Origin: Streptomyces mobaraensis
Lineage (GTDB): Bacteria > Actinomycetota > Actinomycetes > Streptomycetales > Streptomycetaceae
Length of the DNA stretch: 64,000 nt
Assembly: GCF_020099395.1 (NCBI RefSeq)
Contig: NZ_CP083590.1
Location: 2,108,001-2,172,000, forward strand
Direction of reading: 5' to 3'
Below, in pieces: positions 34,789-44,154 of the stretch. Position 1 is the stretch's first letter. The number at the start of each line of letters is the position of its first letter. A program made the position numbers and the translations under genes. The notes under the pieces are model-generated. The model was not told the DNA's origin and ran no database searches. It was given only the letters and a program-made list of their open reading frames with translations.

Positions 34789-36207
34789 TCAGCCCATCTC
34801 CTCCAACGCCTTGCCCTTGGTCTCCTTGACGTACTTGAGCACGAAGGGGATGGAGAGCACGGCGAAGACCGTGTAGATGATGTAGGTGCCGGACAGGTTC
34901 CAGTCCGACAGGCTCGGGAAGCTGGCCGTGATGGCCCAGTTGGCGATCCACTGGGCGGCCGCGGCCACGCCCAGCGCCGCGGCGCGGATGCGGTTGGGGA
35001 ACATCTCGCCGAGGAACACCCAGACCACGACGCCCCAGGAGAGGGCGAAGAAGAGGACGAAGGCGTGGGCCGCGATCAGGGCGACGGTGCCCTGGGCGGT
35101 CGGCAGCGAGCCGTCGCCGGCCTGGGAGGAGAACGCCCATGCCTCCAGGGCCAGGGAGACGGCCATACCGGCCGAACCGACGATCGCGAGCGGCTTGCGG
35201 CCGATCCGGTCGACGAGGAGCATCGCGACCACGGTGCCGACGATGTTGATGATCGACGTGGTGAACGAGTAGAGGAACGAGTCGCTCGGGTCGATGCCCA
35301 CGGACTGCCACAGGGTCGCCGAGTAGTAGAAGGCGACGTTGATGCCGACCAGCTGCTGGAAGACCGAGAGGCCGATGCCGACCCAGACGATCGGCAGGAA
35401 GCCGGCCTTGCCGCCGAGCAGGTCCTTGAAGCTGGACTTGTGCTCGCTGCGCATCGCGTGCTCGATCTCGGCGACGCGGCCGTCGAGGTCGACGCCCTTG
35501 CCCTCGACGTCCGCGAGGACGGCCTTGGCCTTGTCGATCTTGCCGACGGAGATCAGGAAGCGCGGGGACTCGGGGATGGCGAAGGACAGCAGGCCGTAGA
35601 GGACGGCGGGGACGACCATGACGCCGAGCATCAGCTGCCAGGCCTCGATGCCCAGCACCTTGCCGCGCTGGTCGCCGTCGGCCGCGTTGAGGATGCCCCA
35701 GTTGACCAGCTGCGAGACGGCGATACCGACGACGATCGCGGCCTGCTGGAAGGAGCCGAGGCGGCCGCGGTACGCGGGCGGGGAGACCTCGGCGATGTAG
35801 GCCGGGCCGATGACCGAGGCCATGCCGATCGCGATGCCGCCGAGGACGCGCCAGAAGGCCAGGTCCCAGAGGGCGAAGGGCAGCGCGGAGCCGACGGCGC
35901 TGATGGTGAAGAGGGTGGCCGAGATCTGCATGACGCGGATGCGGCCGATGCGGTCGGCGATGCGGCCCGCGGTGGCGGCGCCGATGGCGCAGCCGATCAG
36001 CGCGATGGCGATGACCTGGGCCAGGGCGGCCGAGCCGATGTCGTACTTCCCGCGGATGCCCTCGACCGCGCCGTTGATCACGGAGCTGTCGTAGCCGAAG
36101 AGGAAGCCACCCATGGCCGCGGCCGCGGTGATGAAGATGACGTGGCCGAGGTGGTCCGGCTGGGCCTTGCGGCCCTCGGCCCCCTGCGCCATCGCAGTGC
36201 TGGTCAA
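34789..36207 (-). CDS. glcP: MFS sugar permease (GlcP-type glucose transporter)
   Basis: Sugar porter of the major facilitator superfamily, 472 aa, 12 spans. Signatures: GGFLFGYDSSVINGA, GRIADRIGR, IPESPRFL, QQLVGINVAFYY, and RIGRKP in the second half. It lies next to smc as glcP does in S. coelicolor, where GlcP is the main glucose-H+ symporter. TTG 36207 is chosen because AGGAG lies 6 nt before it; ATG 36192 is the alternative. Confidence 0.92.
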   Translation of the reverse strand: MTSTAMAQGAEGRKAQPDHLGHVIFITAAAAMGGFLFGYDSSVINGAVEGIRGKYDIGSAALAQVIAIALIGCAIGAATAGRIADRIGRIRVMQISATLFTISAVGSALPFALWDLAFWRVLGGIAIGMASVIGPAYIAEVSPPAYRGRLGSFQQAAIVVGIAVSQLVNWGILNAADGDQRGKVLGIEAWQLMLGVMVVPAVLYGLLSFAIPESPRFLISVGKIDKAKAVLADVEGKGVDLDGRVAEIEHAMRSEHKSSFKDLLGGKAGFLPIVWVGIGLSVFQQLVGINVAFYYSATLWQSVGIDPSDSFLYSFTTSIINIVGTVVAMLLVDRIGRKPLAIVGSAGMAVSLALEAWAFSSQAGDGSLPTAQGTVALIAAHAFVLFFALSWGVVVWVFLGEMFPNRIRAAALGVAAAAQWIANWAITASFPSLSDWNLSGTYIIYTVFAVLSIPFVLKYVKETKGKALEEMG

Positions 36208-36490
36208 CGTGTACTCCTGGGTTCCTCGGCGACATTGCCGGGAAAGGTGTGGGGGTGGCCTTTCCAGTGGGTCACATGATCCAAGTGCCCACCAGTTGAA
36301 GGCATAAGCGACGCAGCAGACCCTATGTCTTCATTTGGCGAAGTCAATACTTTGTGACGAAGAACTATCCCCTGCCTTTGCGGTAGTTTGCCTTCAACAC
36401 TTGAAGGCGATCATGAAAAATGCCCGGAATGCGGGGCTGTTCGGGGCGCAAACGATCACCAGTCGGCCGACCGACAGGGACGAGATCCGG
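36208..36490 (-). promoter_or_regulatory. glcP upstream region with operator-like palindrome
   Basis: 283 bp, AT-richer than its surroundings. A perfect palindrome GCCTTCAA-CAC-TTGAAGGC lies at 36390-36408 and a half-site TTGAAGGC at 36296-36303. GGAAAGG/CCTTTCC arms flank 36241-36265, near the glcP start. Regulation by a sugar-responsive repressor is plausible. The palindrome could alternatively be a weak smc terminator. Confidence 0.55.
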
Positions 36491-39400
36491 TCACCGCAAC
36501 CGCTGGCTGATCACCTTTGAGACACCGTCGCCCTGCATGGACACGCCATAGAGCGCGTCGGCGACCTCCATCGTCCGCTTCTGGTGCGTGATCACGATCA
36601 GCTGCGAACTCTCCTGGAGCTCCCGCATGATCCCGATCAGCCGCTGGAGGTTGGTGTCGTCCAGCGCCGCCTCGACCTCGTCCATCACGTAGAACGGGCT
36701 GGGGCGCGCCTTGAAGATGGCCACCAGCAGGGCGACGGCGGTCAGCGACCGCTCGCCGCCCGACAGCAGCGACAGCCGCTTGACCTTCTTGCCCGGCGGC
36801 CGCGCCTCCACGTCCACGCCGGTGGCCAGCATGTCGTCGGGGTCGGTGAGGACGAGCCGGCCCTCGCCGCCCGGGAACAGCCGGGAGAAGACGCCCTCGA
36901 ACTCCCGGGCCGTGTCCCGGTACGCCTCGGTGAAGACCTCCTCCACCCGCCGGTCCACGTCCTTCACCACCTGGAGCAGGTCGGCCCGGGTCTTCTTCAG
37001 GTCCTCCAGCTGCTCCGAGAGGAACTTGTGCCGCTCCTCCAGCGCCGCGAACTCCTCCAGCGCCAGCGGGTTGACCTTCCCCAGCTGCTGGTACGCCCGC
37101 TCGGCGGCGCGCAGCCGCTTCTCCTGCTCGGCCCGGACGTACGGGACGGGCGCGAGCTCCCGCGGCTCCTCGCCCTCCGCCGGGGGCGACGGCGGCACCG
37201 GCTGATCCGGACCGTACTCGGCGGCCAGCGCCGCCGGTTCGATGCCGAACTCCTCCAGCGCCTTCGCCTCCAACTGCTCGATACGCAGCCGCTTCTCGGC
37301 CCCCAGCACCTCGCCCCGGTGCACCGAGTCGGTGAGCTTGTCCAGCTCGGACTTGAGGTCGCGCGCCCGGTTGCGGCCGGTCACGAGCTCGCGTTCGCGC
37401 TCCGCCTTCGCCGCCTCCGCGGTCCGCCGCTCCTCGTCCGCGCGGACCAGTGACACCTCGACGTGGGCCAGCAGTTGCCGGGCTCCGGCCGCGACGGCCG
37501 TGGCGACCTCGGCCTCGTGCCGCAGCCGCGCCCGCCGCCGCTCGGCGCGCTCCCGCGCCTCCCGCTCGGCGCGCGCCGCCCGGTCCAGCGAATCCGCCCG
37601 GCCCGCCAGGGCCTTGGCCCGCTCCTCGTGGGTGCGCAGCTGGAGCCGGGCCTCCATCTCGGTCTGCCGGGCGTTGGCGCCGTCGGCGGCCAGCCGGTCG
37701 CGGACCGCGGTGTCCGGTTCCTCGACGAGTTCGTCCTCGCCCAGCTCCTCGGCCGCGGCCAGCCGCGCGGCCAGCTCCTCGGCCTCCTCCCGCGCCCGGA
37801 CCAGGGCGTCCTCCGCGTGGGCGGCCGCGGCGGCGGCCCGCTCGGCCTCACCCGCCGCCGCGCGGGCCTGCCCGGCGAGCCCGCCGAGCAGCTGCGCGGA
37901 CCGGGACTTCTCCCGGTCGGCGGCGCTCAGCCGGGCGGCCAGCTCCTCGACGAGGGCGGCGCGGCGGACCCGCTCCTCCCCCGCCTCCCGCTGCGCGCGG
38001 GCCAGCGCGGCGCAGCGTTCGTCCAGTTCGGCCCGCTCGGCGGCGGCCTCGTCGACGGCCGCCCGCACCTCCAGCAGGCTGGGCGCGCCCTCGGACCCGC
38101 CCTGGGCGAGGTGAGCGCCGAGGACGTCGCCCTCGGCGGTGACGGCGGTCAGCTCCGGCCGCGCGGCGACCAGGCGTTCGGCGTCCTCCAGCGCGTCCAC
38201 GACCACGACGCCGTCCAGCAGCCGCCGCACGGCGGGCAGCAGTTCGTCGGGGCCGGTGACCAGGCCGGCGGCGTACCGCCCGACGGGCGGGGCGGGGCGC
38301 TCCGGGACGGCGGCAAAAGGGGCACCGCCGAGCAGCAGGACCGCGCGGCCCGCGTCCTCCTTCTTCAGCAGCCGCAGGGCCTCGGCGGCGGCCGGGAGGC
38401 CGGTGACGGCGACGCCGTCGGCGACGGCGCCCAGGGCGGCGGCCACGGGGAGTTCGTACCCGGGGGCGACGGTGAGGAGTTCCGCGGCCGGGCCCAGCAG
38501 CCCGTCCCACCGCTCCCCCGCCGCCAGCAGGGCGCCCGTGCCGTCCTTGCGGCGCAGGCCCAGGGCCAGGGCGTCGTGCCGGGCGGTGACGGCGGCCCGG
38601 CGGCGCTCGGCGTCCGTGGCGGCCTCGCGGGCGGCGGCCAACGCGGCGTCGGCCTCGGCCAGCGCCTCCTTGGCGGCCCGCAGCCCGTCGGCGAGTTCGG
38701 CGTCGCCGGCGTCGGTGCCGTCCGCCTCGGCCTGCCGGAGCTCGTACTCCTCCCGGGCGGCCGCCGCGCGCTCCCGGGCCTCGTCGCGGGCGGTCGCCAG
38801 CCGGCCGGCCTCGGCCTCGGCGGAGGCCACCCGGCCGCGGGCGGCGGTGACCCGGCCCTGGAGCCGGGCGAGCTGCTCCCGCCGGTCGGCGAGGGCGCGG
38901 GCGGCGTCGCGCAGCCGGCGTTCCTCGTCGGCGAGGCGGCGTTCGAGGTCGGCGCGGTGGGCGGAGGTGTCCTCCAGGGCGCGGCCCGCGGCCTCCACGG
39001 CGGCCTCCAGCTCGGCCTCCTGCTCGCGGATGCGGGCCGCCTCGCGCTCCAGGTCCTCGGGGTCGCGGCCGCGCCGCTCCTCGGCGGAGGCGGCGGTGGC
39101 GCTGGTGACCCGGGCGTCCGCGAGGCCGATGGTGCCGCGCACCCGCTCGGCGAGGCGGGAGAGCTCGTACCAGGTCTGCTGGGCCGTGGCGAGCCGTGGC
39201 GCCAGCTCCTCGACCTGCCGCTCCAGTTCGGCCTCCCGGCGGGCGGCCTCGCGCAGCTCGGCCTCGGTGGCGTCCTTGCGGCTCTTGAGCGCGGCCTCGT
39301 CGGCGATCTCGGCGCGCAGCGCCTCGCGGAGGGCCGTCAGGTCGTCGGCCAGCAGCCGCAGCCGGGCGTCGCGGAGGTCGGCCTGGATGACGGCGGCCCG

Positions 39401-40039
39401 GCGGGCCACGGCGGCCTGCCGGCCCAGCGGCTTGAGCTGGCGGCGCAGTTCGTCGCTGAGGTCCTGGACGCGGGCGAGGTTGGCCTTCATCGCGTCCAGC
39501 TTCCGGAGCGCCTTCTCCTTGCGCTTGCGGTGCTTGAGGACGCCCGCGGCCTCCTCGATGAAGGCGCGGCGGCCGGCGGGGTCGGCGTGCAGGACGGAGT
39601 CGAGCTGCCCTTGGCCGACGATGACGTGCATCTCGCGGCCGATGCCGGAGTCGGAGAGGAGCTCCTGGATGTCGAGGAGGCGGCAGGTGTCCCCGTTGAT
39701 CTGGTACTCGCTGCCGCCGTTGCGGAACATGATCCGCGTGATGGTGACCTCGGCGTACTCGATGGGGAGCGCGCCGTCGGAGTTGTCGATGGTGAGCGAG
39801 ACCTCGGCGCGGCCGAGCGGCGGCCGGCCGGTCGTCCCGGCGAAGATGACGTCCTCCATCTTGCCGCCGCGCAGCGACTTGGCGCCCTGCTCGCCCATGA
39901 CCCAGGAGAGGGCGTCCACGACGTTCGACTTGCCGGAGCCGTTGGGGCCCACGACGCAGGTGATGCCGGGCTCGAAGCGCAGGGTGGTGGCGGAGGCGAA
40001 GGACTTGAACCCGCGCAGGGTCAGGCTCTTGAGGTGCAC
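36491..40039 (-). CDS. smc: chromosome segregation ATPase SMC
   Basis: Condensin subunit, 1182 aa. Walker A GPNGSGKSN at 31-39. Two long coiled coils full of Ala/Glu/Arg heptads flank a hinge at about residues 510-650. The C-terminal ABC signature LSGGERSLTAVAL precedes Walker B FYVMDEVEAALDD. It acts with ScpA/ScpB to compact and segregate chromosomes during sporulation. ATG 40039 begins MHLKSLTLRGFKSF, the family start. Confidence 0.98.
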   Translation of the reverse strand: MHLKSLTLRGFKSFASATTLRFEPGITCVVGPNGSGKSNVVDALSWVMGEQGAKSLRGGKMEDVIFAGTTGRPPLGRAEVSLTIDNSDGALPIEYAEVTITRIMFRNGGSEYQINGDTCRLLDIQELLSDSGIGREMHVIVGQGQLDSVLHADPAGRRAFIEEAAGVLKHRKRKEKALRKLDAMKANLARVQDLSDELRRQLKPLGRQAAVARRAAVIQADLRDARLRLLADDLTALREALRAEIADEAALKSRKDATEAELREAARREAELERQVEELAPRLATAQQTWYELSRLAERVRGTIGLADARVTSATAASAEERRGRDPEDLEREAARIREQEAELEAAVEAAGRALEDTSAHRADLERRLADEERRLRDAARALADRREQLARLQGRVTAARGRVASAEAEAGRLATARDEARERAAAAREEYELRQAEADGTDAGDAELADGLRAAKEALAEADAALAAAREAATDAERRRAAVTARHDALALGLRRKDGTGALLAAGERWDGLLGPAAELLTVAPGYELPVAAALGAVADGVAVTGLPAAAEALRLLKKEDAGRAVLLLGGAPFAAVPERPAPPVGRYAAGLVTGPDELLPAVRRLLDGVVVVDALEDAERLVAARPELTAVTAEGDVLGAHLAQGGSEGAPSLLEVRAAVDEAAAERAELDERCAALARAQREAGEERVRRAALVEELAARLSAADREKSRSAQLLGGLAGQARAAAGEAERAAAAAAHAEDALVRAREEAEELAARLAAAEELGEDELVEEPDTAVRDRLAADGANARQTEMEARLQLRTHEERAKALAGRADSLDRAARAEREARERAERRRARLRHEAEVATAVAAGARQLLAHVEVSLVRADEERRTAEAAKAERERELVTGRNRARDLKSELDKLTDSVHRGEVLGAEKRLRIEQLEAKALEEFGIEPAALAAEYGPDQPVPPSPPAEGEEPRELAPVPYVRAEQEKRLRAAERAYQQLGKVNPLALEEFAALEERHKFLSEQLEDLKKTRADLLQVVKDVDRRVEEVFTEAYRDTAREFEGVFSRLFPGGEGRLVLTDPDDMLATGVDVEARPPGKKVKRLSLLSGGERSLTAVALLVAIFKARPSPFYVMDEVEAALDDTNLQRLIGIMRELQESSQLIVITHQKRTMEVADALYGVSMQGDGVSKVISQRLR

Positions 40040-40347
40040 GCGGACCGACTTTACCGTTCTGTCCTGCGCCGTTCCGGGCCCGCGCGGGCCGCTGGCGCGC
40101 CGCGACGCGATCCGCGGGCCGTGGTTTCGCCCCGGAACGGGGAGGGCACAGTTGCGGTACGGGACGGGGGGCGAACGCCAGTGGACGACGGAAGGAACGA
40201 CGGAGGACGCCCGGGGAACGGAGCGGCCGGCCGGCGGAGGCCGTCGGCGGAGGCGGGTACGACGAAGGGACGCCGAAGCGTCCCTTGCAGATTCTCGAGC
40301 GGCTGACAGTGCAGCCCGACCGGGCCCCCGGGGCGGGACCGTTGCGG
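40040..40347. other. 308-bp gap upstream of smc
   Basis: I see no gene, repeat or strong hairpin. It lies between the smc start and the stop of the 68-aa protein; the smc promoter is expected here. Confidence 0.5.
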
Positions 40348-40554
40348 TCAGGCGAGCGCAGGCTCCGCCTTGGAAACGTCGATGCTGTCGAGCAGCGAGT
40401 CACCGCGGTGAGCGGCGGCAGACAGCGCGTCGTTCTCGGCCTGCATCCGGATGAGCTCGGATTCCAGGTCCTGGACTCGCTGCTGAAGCCGTCGCATCTC
40501 GGAGAGGACTCGGGGGTCGGAGCCGCCGACGTAACCGAGAAGCGCCTTTGCCAT
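40348..40554 (-). CDS. small conserved coiled-coil protein, 68 aa
   Basis: Begins MAKALLGYVGGSDPR, a highly conserved actinobacterial N terminus. A heptad-rich helix follows (RRLQQRVQDLESELIRMQAE, about residues 22-45) and a short acidic tail. ATG 40554 has GGAGGA 9 nt upstream. It is upstream of smc on the same strand, but whether it works with SMC is not known. Function unassigned. Confidence 0.88.
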   Translation of the reverse strand: MAKALLGYVGGSDPRVLSEMRRLQQRVQDLESELIRMQAENDALSAAAHRGDSLLDSIDVSKAEPALA

Positions 40555-40951
40555 GATGGATGGTCCTCCACACTGAGTGACCGACCTAAGCGGTGTGGGT
40601 CGTGAGGGATTCGCACCCGCGGTGCTTGGCCTTCGCTCTTGCTCGTGTCTTCCATGCCAAACAGCTAAGGTGCGCGGGGCTTCCAGAGTCTCACCAAATG
40701 GTTTGACGGTCAACACGATCACACCGCGTATCGACGGGCGTCCCGGCGGTGCGCGGCGGTCGAATGCGCGGCGCCTTTCGCTGACCGGGCCCGGAGGGCG
40801 GGGAGATCATCCGTTGGGGTGCAGCCTTCCATGGCGGCGCCGTCTTGGCAACCATCAGGCAATATTCCGCGAGTGCATATGCCAATGGCATATAAACGAC
40901 CCTGGGGGCGCGCCGGATTCCGGCTTCTTCCGCCCTTTCGGCGGCACCCGG
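40555..40951. promoter_or_regulatory. 397-bp intergenic region with a 17-bp palindrome
   Basis: Between the 68-aa gene and acyP. It contains ATATGCCA-A-TGGCATAT, a perfect palindrome at 40877-40893, in a locally AT-rich stretch (AATATTCCGCGAGTGC just before). It resembles a dimeric-regulator operator. The nearest start it could serve is the 68-aa gene, 320 bp away. No small gene is convincing here. Confidence 0.5.
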
Positions 40952-41233
40952 TCAGCGCATCTCGAAGCCGTCGTAGCCGCCGCGCGGTGTGGCCCAGATC
41001 TCGGTGACGCCGTCCACGCGCCCGGGCGTGTCCCCGCTGCGCAGCCAGTCGAGCAGCCCCTCGCACGCCGCGCGGGGACCCTCGGCCACCACCTGGACGC
41101 GGCCGTCGGCGAGATTCGAGGCGAAACCGATCAGCCCGCCGATGCGCAATGCGTTCTCCCGGGTGAACCAGCGGAAGCCGACACCCTGCACATGACCACG
41201 AACCCAGGCGGTGAGACGGACACAGTCGTTCAT
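40952..41233 (-). CDS. acyP: acylphosphatase
   Basis: Small enzyme (93 aa) hydrolysing acyl-phosphates. Signature [13 protein letters not shown] holds the phosphate-binding Arg (R21 region), and [16 protein letters not shown] holds the catalytic Asn. ATG 41233 begins [13 protein letters not shown]. It lies near smc and mutM, as in other streptomycetes. Confidence 0.95.
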   Translation of the reverse strand: MNDCVRLTAWVRGHVQGVGFRWFTRENALRIGGLIGFASNLADGRVQVVAEGPRAACEGLLDWLRSGDTPGRVDGVTEIWATPRGGYDGFEMR

Positions 41234-41385
41234 GTCTGCACGCTAACCGGCCAATTAGATAAGCAGCACTTCGACCCCTCATTTCGTGCCGTACAGTCGC
41301 GCCTCGAAAAGGACTAGCCCGTACGAGTGACACCCCACGCACCGTGACACGCACCGTGACGCCGAGCACCCAAGGAAGGCAGCGG

Positions 41386-42879
41386 ATGGGTCGCCATCGA
41401 CGCTCTGCCCCCGTGACCTCCGAAGAAGCGACAGCGAGTCCCCGGGCATCCAGGGATCCCCTGACGAGCGAGACGACCGAGCCGGCCAAGGCCATCACCC
41501 CGACCCCGACGCCACCCCCGCACGCGGCCGTCGAACCGTACGCCGTCGAGCCGTACGACCCGGACGAGGCGCCCACCGTGCCCCTCCCGGTGGCGGTGCC
41601 GGTAACGGTGCCGGTGGCGGTCCCCCTCCCGGCCGGTGACGCGCGCACCGGTCCGGGCGCGGCGACGCCGGACGAGTACCGTCCGGCCAACGGCCGGCAC
41701 CGCGGCCGGCGCCGGGCCGGGCGCGCGGAACGGCGGTCGGCGACGCCCGAGAACGGCCGGCGCCGACCGGATGAAGGGCCGGCCAAGGCGTCCGCGCCAC
41801 GGCCGGAGAAGCCGGAGAAACAGCCCAGGGAGAAGAAAGCGGCGCGCGGGACGCGGGAGCCCGGCCGGGGCGCCGCGGCGCGGGCCGGTGCCGTCGGCGG
41901 CGGCGCCGTCCGGCCGCCGAAGACGCAGAAGGCGAAGACCCCCGCCCGGACCGGGCTGCTCGGCGCCTCGGCCGCGGTGGCCATAGGAGCCGTGGCCATG
42001 GTCTCCGGCCTGCTGCCCGGCAATCCGCTGACCGTCGGCGACAGCAGCGGTGGCGGGCGCGGCGGGGTCCCCGGCGGCCAGGTCCGCGCCGACGCCCCGA
42101 TCGAGGTGCCGCCCGGCGCCCGGCCCGGGCAGCCGCCGGCCGCCGGGCACACCGGCCCGACGGTCCCGGTGGCGCGGCCGGGGACGGCGGTCGGTACGGC
42201 GTACGACCGCGGGAGCGCCCGTTCGCTGGTCCAGGCCGTCGCCCGGACGTCCGCCGAGCGCCCGTCGGCCGTCGCGGACACCACGACGGCGTCCACCGCC
42301 GCGTCCACCACCGCGTCCGCCGCGTCGGCGTCCGTCACCGTCCCCGGCTCCGCCGCGGCCCGGGTCGCGGTCGACGCGCGGCGGCGGGACGGGGTACCGG
42401 TCGCGTCCGGGCGGGTGGAGCAGGCGGCGGCCGCCCGGCTGCGGGCCGACCATGCCGCCGAGGCGGGTACCCGGGCGGCCGCGGAGGCCGTCGCCGACAG
42501 CCGGGGCGCCGCGGCGCGGACGGTCGTCGCCCTGGTCAACGCGGAACGGGCGAAGGCCGGTTGCCGGCCGCTGCGCGCGGAGGCGCGGCTGACCTCCCTC
42601 GCCCAGTCCATGAGCGAGGACATGGCGCGGCGCGGCTTCTTCGACCACACCGATCCGGACGGCCGCTCCCCCTGGGACCGGGCGGCCCGGCACGGCGTCC
42701 GGAACCTGGGCGGGGAGAACATCGCCCGCGGCCATGCCGACGCGCACGCGGTGGTCGACGCGTGGATGCGCAGTGCGGGGCACCGGCAGAACATCCTCAA
42801 CTGCGACTACCGGACGCTCGGCGTCGGCGTCGAGCACGGCGCGGGCGGCCCGTGGTGGACGCAGGACTTCGGCTACTAA
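41386..42879 (+). CDS. CAP-domain (SCP/PR-1) secreted or anchored protein
   Basis: Protein of 497 aa: GRHRRSA start, about 185 residues of low-complexity Pro/Arg/Lys cytoplasmic sequence, one membrane span at about 195-212 (GLLGASAAVAIGAVAMVSGLL), an Ala/Thr-rich linker, and a C-terminal CAP domain (~375-497). CAP motifs: VNAERAKAGCRPL, HTDPDGRSPWDR, GENIARGH, HRQNILN. ATG 41386 follows AAGGAAGG. Type II membrane orientation with an extracellular CAP domain is inferred. Confidence 0.88.
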   Translation: MGRHRRSAPVTSEEATASPRASRDPLTSETTEPAKAITPTPTPPPHAAVEPYAVEPYDPDEAPTVPLPVAVPVTVPVAVPLPAGDARTGPGAATPDEYRPANGRHRGRRRAGRAERRSATPENGRRRPDEGPAKASAPRPEKPEKQPREKKAARGTREPGRGAAARAGAVGGGAVRPPKTQKAKTPARTGLLGASAAVAIGAVAMVSGLLPGNPLTVGDSSGGGRGGVPGGQVRADAPIEVPPGARPGQPPAAGHTGPTVPVARPGTAVGTAYDRGSARSLVQAVARTSAERPSAVADTTTASTAASTTASAASASVTVPGSAAARVAVDARRRDGVPVASGRVEQAAAARLRADHAAEAGTRAAAEAVADSRGAAARTVVALVNAERAKAGCRPLRAEARLTSLAQSMSEDMARRGFFDHTDPDGRSPWDRAARHGVRNLGGENIARGHADAHAVVDAWMRSAGHRQNILNCDYRTLGVGVEHGAGGPWWTQDFGY

Positions 42880-42914
42880 GGGAGCCGCCGCACGACGAGG
42901 ACCGCGAACGCCGA

Positions 42915-42955
42915 CGGGCGGACCGCATCCCGGGCTTCCGGGTGCGGCCCGCCCG
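42915..42955 (+). terminator. imperfect hairpin after the CAP-domain gene
   Basis: Arms of 17 nt (42915-42931 / 42939-42955), three mismatches, 36 nt beyond the CAP-domain stop and before the convergent flavodoxin stop at 43004. Probably a terminator. Confidence 0.45.
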
Positions 42956-43003
42956 CCGACGCGTGGGGGGGGACAGCGGTCAGTGCCGTGGGGGGCGCCG
43001 CCG

Positions 43004-43588
43004 TCAGAGCGCGGCGCGGCCGGCCGCGAATATGCGGGCCTGCTCGGCGACGCGGCGGCCGAGGTGCGCGGCGGTCTCGACGTCCGCCTTGTGGACGCCC
43101 TCGGGGCCCTGGTCGTTGTTGCTCTGGGCGCCGGCGCCGAGGAAGAAGCCGAGGCGGTTGAGGTCGTTCTCCGACGCCTCGGAGGTGTTCCAGCCCGGGT
43201 GCAGGCCGAGGCTCACCCAGTGCATGCCGTGCTGGCCGGCCAGGATGCCGAAGAACTGCAGGGTGTGCAGCTTGTCGCCGCTCTTGGAGCCGGAGTTGGT
43301 GAAGCCGGCGGCCAGCTTGTCGCGCCAGGCGTGGGTGAACCAGCGCTTGGAGGTCGCCTCGGCGAAGGTGTGGAAGGCGCCGGAGGCCGTGCCCATGTAG
43401 GTCGGCGAGCCGAAGACGATCGCGTCGGAGGCGTCGAGCAGTGCCCACTGCTCCTCGGTGATCTTGTCGACCTCGATCAGGTGGACGGTCGCGCCGGTCT
43501 CGGCGGCGCCGGCGCGGACGGCCTCGGCGAGGACGGCGGTGTGGCCGAAGCCGGAGTGGAAGGCGATCGAGACAACGGGCGTGGTCAT
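43004..43588 (-). CDS. flavodoxin-family NAD(P)H-dependent oxidoreductase
   Basis: Flavodoxin-like protein, 194 aa. FMN-phosphate loop HSGFGHTAVLAE (about 11-22) and SPTYMGTASGAFHTF (about 61-75, the WrbA-type FMN loop). ATG 43588 has AGGAG upstream. It is divergent from an HxlR-type regulator, whose family often controls quinone/flavin reductases, so the pair probably forms a stress-response unit. Confidence 0.9.
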   Translation of the reverse strand: MTTPVVSIAFHSGFGHTAVLAEAVRAGAAETGATVHLIEVDKITEEQWALLDASDAIVFGSPTYMGTASGAFHTFAEATSKRWFTHAWRDKLAAGFTNSGSKSGDKLHTLQFFGILAGQHGMHWVSLGLHPGWNTSEASENDLNRLGFFLGAGAQSNNDQGPEGVHKADVETAAHLGRRVAEQARIFAAGRAAL

Positions 43589-43644
43589 GGGGGTCTCCTG
43601 AGGCAGAGCTGAGGGGGGCGGCCGGCCGCTGCAGGCCGTGCCGA

Positions 43645-43674
43645 TAACCAAAGGAAAGCACTAACTTTTGGTTA
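43645..43674. promoter_or_regulatory. TAACCAAA / TTTGGTTA operator-like repeat
   Basis: Perfect 8-bp inverted arms spaced by 14 nt in the 129-bp divergent region between the flavodoxin and HxlR genes. The segment is strikingly AT-rich for this genome. It is probably the HxlR operator, overlapping the flavodoxin gene promoter. Confidence 0.7.
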
Positions 43675-43717
43675 GCGCAACCCCTGGGTGAGCGCTGTGG
43701 GAGAGTACGCTGGATTC

Positions 43718-44140
43718 ATGACAGCCGACGGCACCGCAGCACCACCGACCAGGAAGATCACCTGTACCGAGGCGCTCGCCTTCAACGTCTACTCCCGCGA
43801 CTGCCCGTCCCGGGAGACGCTGTTCGACATCACCGGCCGCTGGGGCTCGCTCGCGCTCACCGCCCTGCTGGAGAACACGCTCCGCTTCAACGAGCTGCGC
43901 CGCCGCGTCGAGGGGGTCAGCGAGAAGATGCTGTCCCAGACGCTCCAGGCCCTGGAGCGGGACGGCATGGTGCATCGCACGGCACAGCCGACCAACCCGC
44001 CGCGGGTGGACTACAGCCTGACGCCGCTGGGCGAAGAGGTCGCCGAGCGGCTGATGGGCGTGATCGAGCTGGTGCAGGACCGGCAGGCGGACATCGACGC
44101 CGCGCGGGAGCGGTACGACACCGGCCACCGGCCGGCCTGA
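43718..44140 (+). CDS. HxlR-family transcriptional regulator
   Basis: Winged HTH regulator, 140 aa, with the HxlR core: CPSRETLFDITGRWG, LRFNELRRRVEGVSEKMLSQTL, then LERDGMVHR and DYSLTPLGEEV. ATG 43718 (MTADGTAAPP). A Cys in the CPSR region might sense electrophiles or disulfide stress, as in some HxlR/YodB proteins; not demonstrable here. Divergent from the flavodoxin gene. Confidence 0.9.
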   Translation: MTADGTAAPPTRKITCTEALAFNVYSRDCPSRETLFDITGRWGSLALTALLENTLRFNELRRRVEGVSEKMLSQTLQALERDGMVHRTAQPTNPPRVDYSLTPLGEEVAERLMGVIELVQDRQADIDAARERYDTGHRPA

Positions 44141-44154
44141 CGGCCCAGGACGGC

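Noticed and set aside
37463..40306. 947-aa plus-strand and 935-aa minus-strand open frames over smc
   Set aside because: Both are out-of-frame shadows of smc with Arg/Pro/Gly-biased composition.
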